Assembly: GCF_003525665.1 (NCBI RefSeq)
Contig: NZ_DQDX01000054.1
Span: forward strand, 1-26,677
Origin: Flavobacterium sp.
Lineage (GTDB): Bacteria > Bacteroidota > Bacteroidia > Flavobacteriales > Flavobacteriaceae
Direction: 5' to 3'
Length of the DNA stretch: 26,677 nucleotides
Shown here: positions 23,412 to 26,677 of the stretch, one piece after another
Layout of the letters: every line of letters begins with the position of its first letter
How positions within the stretch are numbered: position 1 is the first letter of the stretch
Position numbers and translations under genes: made by a program
The notes under the pieces: generated by a model
Databases searched by the model: none
Seen by the model: only the letters and a program-made list of their open reading frames with translations
What the model was told of the DNA's origin: nothing

Positions 23412-24008
23412 ATGGTATACGAATTCAAAGGATTCATCCCGGTAATACACGAAAGTAGTTTTATCCATCCGCAAGCAGCGGTTACGGGTAATGTGATTAT
23501 TGGAAAAAACGTTTACGTTGGTCCAGGCGCAGCGATTCGTGGCGATTGGGGCGAAATAATTATTGAAGACGGCTGTAACGTTCAAGAAAATTGCACGATT
23601 CATATGTTTCCAGGAAAGTCAATGGTGTTGAAAGCCGGAGCACACATTGGTCACGGAGCGATAATTCACGGAGCAAATATTGGTGCGAATTGCCTTATAG
23701 GAATGAATGCTGTAATTATGGATGACGTAAATGTTGGTGATGAATGTATTATTGGCGCATTAAGTTTTATAAAAGCCGGAATGCAAATCCCAAACCGAAA
23801 AATGGTAGTAGGAAATCCAGCCACAATAATAAAAGATGTTTCTGATGAAATGATCGATTGGAAAACCAAAGGAACTGCATTGTACCAACAATTGCCAGCA
23901 GAATGTTATGAAAGTTTAAAAGCAGTCGAACCTTTGCGAGAAATTCCAGTCAATCGTCCAACACAAGAAGCGTTTTATAAAACATTAGAAGAATTTAAAA
24001 AATCGTAG
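23412..24008 (+). CDS. paaY: PaaY, gamma-carbonic-anhydrase-like hexapeptide protein
   Basis: The 198-residue protein is a left-handed beta-helix of hexapeptide repeats (VTGNVIIGKNVYVGPGAAIR, GANIGANCLIGMNAVIMDDV), followed by C-terminal helices. Histidines in IHMF, AHIGHGAIIH are placed to bind zinc at subunit interfaces as in gamma-carbonic anhydrases. PaaY is a thioesterase that clears dead-end CoA thioesters of the phenylacetate pathway. Length matches E. coli PaaY (196), and the paaZ neighbourhood supports the name over a general carbonic anhydrase homologue. Its TAG stop codon lies within an inverted repeat. Confidence 0.87.
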   Translation: MVYEFKGFIPVIHESSFIHPQAAVTGNVIIGKNVYVGPGAAIRGDWGEIIIEDGCNVQENCTIHMFPGKSMVLKAGAHIGHGAIIHGANIGANCLIGMNAVIMDDVNVGDECIIGALSFIKAGMQIPNRKMVVGNPATIIKDVSDEMIDWKTKGTALYQQLPAECYESLKAVEPLREIPVNRPTQEAFYKTLEEFKKS

Positions 24009-24033
24009 AGACAACGCACTGCGTTGTCTGTAC
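24005..24033 (+). repeat. Palindromic GTAGAGACAACGCA repeat overlapping the paaY stop
   Basis: AGACAACGCA (24009-24018) and TGCGTTGTCT (24020-24029) are perfect 10-base arms around one base; GTA and TAC extend them. I recall this as a common flavobacterial repeat. The hairpin includes the paaY TAG and ends 15 bases before the E2 start. Confidence 0.75.
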
Positions 24034-24047
24034 AACAAAATATAAAA

Positions 24048-25346
24048 ATGGCAATAACAGAATTCAAAATGCCCAAAATGGGTGAAAGTATATCCGAGGC
24101 AACAATAATCAGTTGGTTGAAAAACGTAGGTGATTTTGTGGAAGCCGAAGAAACTATTTTAGAAGTAGCTACCGATAAAGTCGATAGTGATGTGCCTGCG
24201 CCAATTTCGGGAGTAATCACTGAAATTCGTTTTCAAAAAGATGATGTAGTTGAGGTTGGAACCGTTTTGGCATTAATAGATTCAAGTCAGCAGATGGCAG
24301 ATATCAGTTTGCAGTCAGCAGAAAAACATCAGAAATCAGAAGTTGTTTCACCAAATAAAGTTGAAGTATCTCAACTGAAAACTGACAACCGAAAACTGAC
24401 AACCAATCCAAACGCTTTCATTTCGCCATTAATCATCTCAATTGCACAAAAGGAAAATTTATCAATCGAAGAATTACAAACCATTCCAGGTTCAGGAACC
24501 GATGGACGTTTGCAAAAAAGCGATGTGTTCAACTATTTGAAGAACCGTAAATATCCTATTCAGTCAAATCCGATAACTGACAACCGACAACCGACAACTA
24601 CAACCTTTCCAAAACCAAAAATCAATTTTGTAGAAGGAAAAGATCGTATTGTCGAAATGGACAGAATGCGCAAGATGATTGCCGATCATATGGTGTATTC
24701 TAAGCAAACTTCGCCTCACGTGACTTCTTACATTGAAGTTGATGTCACGAATTTGGTAAATTGGAGAAACGAAAACAAAGATAAATTTCAAGAAAAGCAC
24801 AACGAGAAACTAACGTTTACGCCTGTATTCGTTCAAGCTGTAGCAAAAGCTGTAGCCGATTTTCCAATGATTAATGTTTCTGTGGATGAGAAAAATATTA
24901 TCGTTCACAATGATATCAATATCGGAATGGCAACCGCATTACCATCAGGAAATTTAATCGTTCCTGTAGTGAAAAATGCCAATGAAAAAGATTTAGTCGC
25001 TTTAGCAAAAGATGTAAATACTTTGGCGGAAGCTTCACGAAATAACAAATTAAAACCTGAACAAATTCAAGGAAGTACGTTCACGATTTCCAACGTAGGA
25101 ACTTTCGGAAGTTTGATGGGAACACCAATTATCAACCAACCCGAAGTTGCAATTTTAGCTTTAGGAATTATTAAAAAACGTCCCGAAGTTATCACAACTG
25201 AAAAAGGTGACGAAATCGCCATCAGAAGTATGATGTATCTTTCTTTATCGTTTGACCATAGAGTAGTGGACGGATTTTTAGGCGGTTCATTCTTACGAAA
25301 AGTAGGTGATTATTTAGAACAATTTGACGCAAACACAACAATATAA
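24048..25346 (+). CDS. Lipoyl-dependent acyltransferase, E2 of a 2-oxo acid dehydrogenase (probably branched-chain)
   Basis: The 432-residue E2 has an N-terminal lipoyl domain with the lipoylated lysine in EVATDKVDSDV, a peripheral-subunit-binding domain (ISPLIISIAQKENLSIEELQ, SGTDGRLQKSDV) and a C-terminal acyltransferase core with the catalytic SFDHRVVDG. It moves acyl groups from the E1 subunit to CoA. The aminotransferase and E1 genes that follow favour the branched-chain keto acid complex over pyruvate or 2-oxoglutarate complexes. The ATG at 24048 is preferred over an in-frame TTG at 24024 that lies inside the palindromic repeat. The two linkers between domains are encoded by intergenic-type repeat sequence (24372-24404, 24571-24600). 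Confidence 0.9.
   Translation: MAITEFKMPKMGESISEATIISWLKNVGDFVEAEETILEVATDKVDSDVPAPISGVITEIRFQKDDVVEVGTVLALIDSSQQMADISLQSAEKHQKSEVVSPNKVEVSQLKTDNRKLTTNPNAFISPLIISIAQKENLSIEELQTIPGSGTDGRLQKSDVFNYLKNRKYPIQSNPITDNRQPTTTTFPKPKINFVEGKDRIVEMDRMRKMIADHMVYSKQTSPHVTSYIEVDVTNLVNWRNENKDKFQEKHNEKLTFTPVFVQAVAKAVADFPMINVSVDEKNIIVHNDINIGMATALPSGNLIVPVVKNANEKDLVALAKDVNTLAEASRNNKLKPEQIQGSTFTISNVGTFGSLMGTPIINQPEVAILALGIIKKRPEVITTEKGDEIAIRSMMYLSLSFDHRVVDGFLGGSFLRKVGDYLEQFDANTTI
24372..24404 (+). repeat. Intergenic-type repeat inside the E2 gene, first linker
   Basis: CAACTGAAAACTGACAACC is followed by GAAAACTGACAACC, close to the repeat before paaJ at 18515-18551. Translation gives QLKTDNRKLTT, part of the linker between lipoyl and subunit-binding domains. 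Confidence 0.8.
24571..24600 (+). repeat. Intergenic-type repeat inside the E2 gene, second linker
   Basis: GATAACTGACAACCGACAAC and CGACAACTA repeat the ACTGACAACCGA unit. Translation gives ITDNRQPTTT, part of the linker before the catalytic core. Confidence 0.75.
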
Positions 25347-25350
25347 CATT

Positions 25351-26418
25351 ATGGAAACAGTAATGACACAAGCAATTAAAATAACTAAAGTTTCACAGTC
25401 AAGAGTTTCAGAAGTGAACATTGAAAACATCACTATGGGAACAAATTTCACCGATCATATGTTTATTTGTGATTATGAAAATGGTGAATGGAACAATCCA
25501 AGAATTGAGCCTTTGGCATTGATTCCAACGCATCCTGCAGCAATGGCTTTACACTACGGACAAGCTATTTTTGAAGGAATGAAAGCGACTTTAGGGAAAG
25601 ACGGTACGCCATTATTATTCCGTCCGGATGAAAATGCAAAACGAATGAATTTTAGTGCAGATAGAATGGGAATGCCTTCCTTTCCAGAAGATTTATTTGT
25701 AGAAGCATTAAAGCAATTCACTGCTTTAGAGAAAAATTGGATTCCAAAATCAACTGGAAGTGCTTTGTATTTGCGTCCGTTTATGTATGCCGATGAAGCG
25801 TTTATTGGAATGCGTGCGGCAACGAGTTTCAAATTCATTGTAATGGCATCGCCAGCTGGACCATTTTTTAGTAGAAAAATCAAATTATACGCGGAGAAAA
25901 AATACGTTCGTGCCGTAAATGGTGGAACTGGAGAAGCCAAAGCAGCCGGAAATTACGCAGCAGCCATTCGTCCAACAGAATATGCAAAAGCTAAAGGTTT
26001 TGATCAAGTTTTATGGTTAGACGCACAAGATTTTGAATACATTCAAGAAGTAGGAACTATGAATATTTTCTTCAAAATTGATGGAAAATTCATTACTCCA
26101 AGTTTAACAGGTTCGATTTTATCAGGAATTACTCGAATGAGCGTAATCGATTTATTAAGAAGTAAAGGTTTTGAAGTAACCGAAAGACCAATCACCATTT
26201 CAGAGATCATCGAGGCATCGAAAAACGGAACTTTAGAAGAAGCATTCGGAACAGGAACAGCAGTTGGAATCGCAATGGTAGAAGAAATCGGCAACAATGA
26301 TTTATCCATTAAATTCCCAAGCGAAAATCCAGTTTCTGTGATGGTAAATGATACTTTGAATGCAATTAAAGTTCAAGATATCAAAGATGAATTTGGTTGG
26401 ATTGTAGAAGCGAAATAA
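25351..26418 (+). CDS. ilvE: Branched-chain amino acid aminotransferase
   Basis: The 355-residue fold-type IV PLP enzyme moves the amino group between leucine, isoleucine or valine and 2-oxoglutarate. Matching motifs are HYGQAIFEGMKA, RMNFSADRMGMP, the GTGEAKAAGNYAAAI segment with the PLP-binding lysine, QVLWLDAQDFEYIQEVGTMN and SGITRMSVIDLLRSKGF. The start at 25351 lies 5 bases after the E2 stop; an alternative ATG is at 25363. The close spacing to E2 and the E1 gene that follows suggests catabolism of branched-chain amino acids as one unit: transamination, then oxidative decarboxylation. Confidence 0.95.
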   Translation: METVMTQAIKITKVSQSRVSEVNIENITMGTNFTDHMFICDYENGEWNNPRIEPLALIPTHPAAMALHYGQAIFEGMKATLGKDGTPLLFRPDENAKRMNFSADRMGMPSFPEDLFVEALKQFTALEKNWIPKSTGSALYLRPFMYADEAFIGMRAATSFKFIVMASPAGPFFSRKIKLYAEKKYVRAVNGGTGEAKAAGNYAAAIRPTEYAKAKGFDQVLWLDAQDFEYIQEVGTMNIFFKIDGKFITPSLTGSILSGITRMSVIDLLRSKGFEVTERPITISEIIEASKNGTLEEAFGTGTAVGIAMVEEIGNNDLSIKFPSENPVSVMVNDTLNAIKVQDIKDEFGWIVEAK

Positions 26419-26429
26419 GTTTATATTAC

Positions 26430-26462
26430 AACTCTGTCAGAGTTTAAAACTCTGACAGAGTT
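26430..26462 (+). repeat. Perfect palindrome before the E1 gene
   Basis: AACTCTGTCAGAGTTT (26430-26445) and AAACTCTGACAGAGTT (26447-26462) are perfect 16-base arms around one base. The core CTCTGTC/GACAGAG is shared with the palindrome at 17781-17813. It ends 15 bases before the E1 start. Confidence 0.85.
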
Positions 26463-26477
26463 TACTTCAAATAAATT

Positions 26478-26677
26478 ATGTTAGATAAAAAAATACTAGA
26501 AAAAGCATTTTCAACAATGGCAACTGCTAAAGCAATGGCAACCTTGTATGAAGATAATTTCAAAATAGTTTCCAAATACGTACACGCAACTTCACGCGGA
26601 CACGAAGCGATTCAAATTGCGATGGCGATGCAACTTTTGCCTCAAGATTATGCGTTTCCGTATTATCGTGATGATGC
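26478..26677 (+). CDS. Partial E1 subunit of a 2-oxo acid (probably branched-chain) dehydrogenase
   Basis: The frame opens at ATG 26478 and runs off the right edge after 66 codons. The visible part includes LDKKILEKAFSTMATAKAMA and RGHEAIQIAMAMQLLPQDYA followed by FPYYRDD, which is the pattern of E1-alpha around the start of the thiamine pyrophosphate domain (SRGHEA... PYYRD). In this phylum alpha and beta are often fused in one chain of about 660 residues, but the length cannot be seen here. With the E2 and aminotransferase upstream it would complete the oxidative decarboxylation of branched-chain keto acids. Confidence 0.87.
   Translation, partial: MLDKKILEKAFSTMATAKAMATLYEDNFKIVSKYVHATSRGHEAIQIAMAMQLLPQDYAFPYYRDD

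Noticed and set aside
24024..24047. TTG start for the E2 gene
   Set aside because: It lies inside the palindromic repeat; the ATG at 24048 starts a normal lipoyl domain.
26430..26462. Operator or terminator for the aminotransferase gene
   Set aside because: A terminator is possible, but there is no long U run and the same core occurs in another gap, so a dispersed repeat is the simpler reading.

Overview
The window is low-GC DNA from a member of the Bacteroidota, most likely a Flavobacterium or close relative. Support comes from an M1 peptidase with a type IX secretion sorting tail, start codons preceded by A-rich leaders rather than Shine-Dalgarno sites, a textbook TTTG-N19-TAnnTTTG promoter in front of tRNA-Asn, a DUF4286 protein, and many typical flavobacterial intergenic repeat phrases.

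Left part (1-7500) is an accessory island next to the 3' end of a tRNA-Asn(GUU) gene. Minus strand, 5464 to 232, is a tightly packed six-gene operon that I read as a CBASS anti-phage system with type II ancillary genes. The order is a DUF3892 protein, a CD-NTase, Cap2 (E2-E1 fusion), Cap3 (JAMM peptidase), a membrane protein with a cytoplasmic Rossmann-like domain, and a second CD-NTase fused to a glycine-rich hydrophobic hairpin. No textbook CBASS effector (phospholipase, nuclease, TIR, SAVED) is present, so the last two genes are the effector candidates. The first CD-NTase ends in a flexible tail with a C-terminal glycine, as expected of a Cap2 substrate; the second has no such tail. Diverging from this operon is a plus-strand trio with overlapping reading frames (5573-7365): a sigma-factor-like protein, a small all-helical protein and an ImmA/IrrE metallopeptidase. 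Its layout suggests a stress-triggered switch for the CBASS genes, by analogy with the CapH/CapP regulators. The 108-base gap between the operons carries an 8-base inverted repeat that could be the shared operator.

Middle part (7508-17692) is core genome: tRNA-Asn, rseP and an M1 aminopeptidase on minus; then serS, a TPR protein, a DUF4286 protein, a small AbiEii-like nucleotidyltransferase pair, rsmA and mgtE on plus.

Right part (17924-26677) is a plus-strand catabolic run. It holds phenylacetate-pathway genes (hotdog thioesterase paaI, thiolase paaJ, paaZ with an extra DinB/DUF1569-like C-terminal domain, a crotonase, paaY), followed by genes for branched-chain keto acid/amino acid metabolism (lipoyl E2 acyltransferase, branched-chain aminotransferase, start of an E1 dehydrogenase). 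Both sets channel amino-acid-derived carbon into acyl-CoA. The gaps in this run are filled with hairpin and phrase repeats, including three copies of a composite element with conserved ends and variable centre. One of the phrase repeats also appears inside the E2 gene, where it encodes the interdomain linkers.
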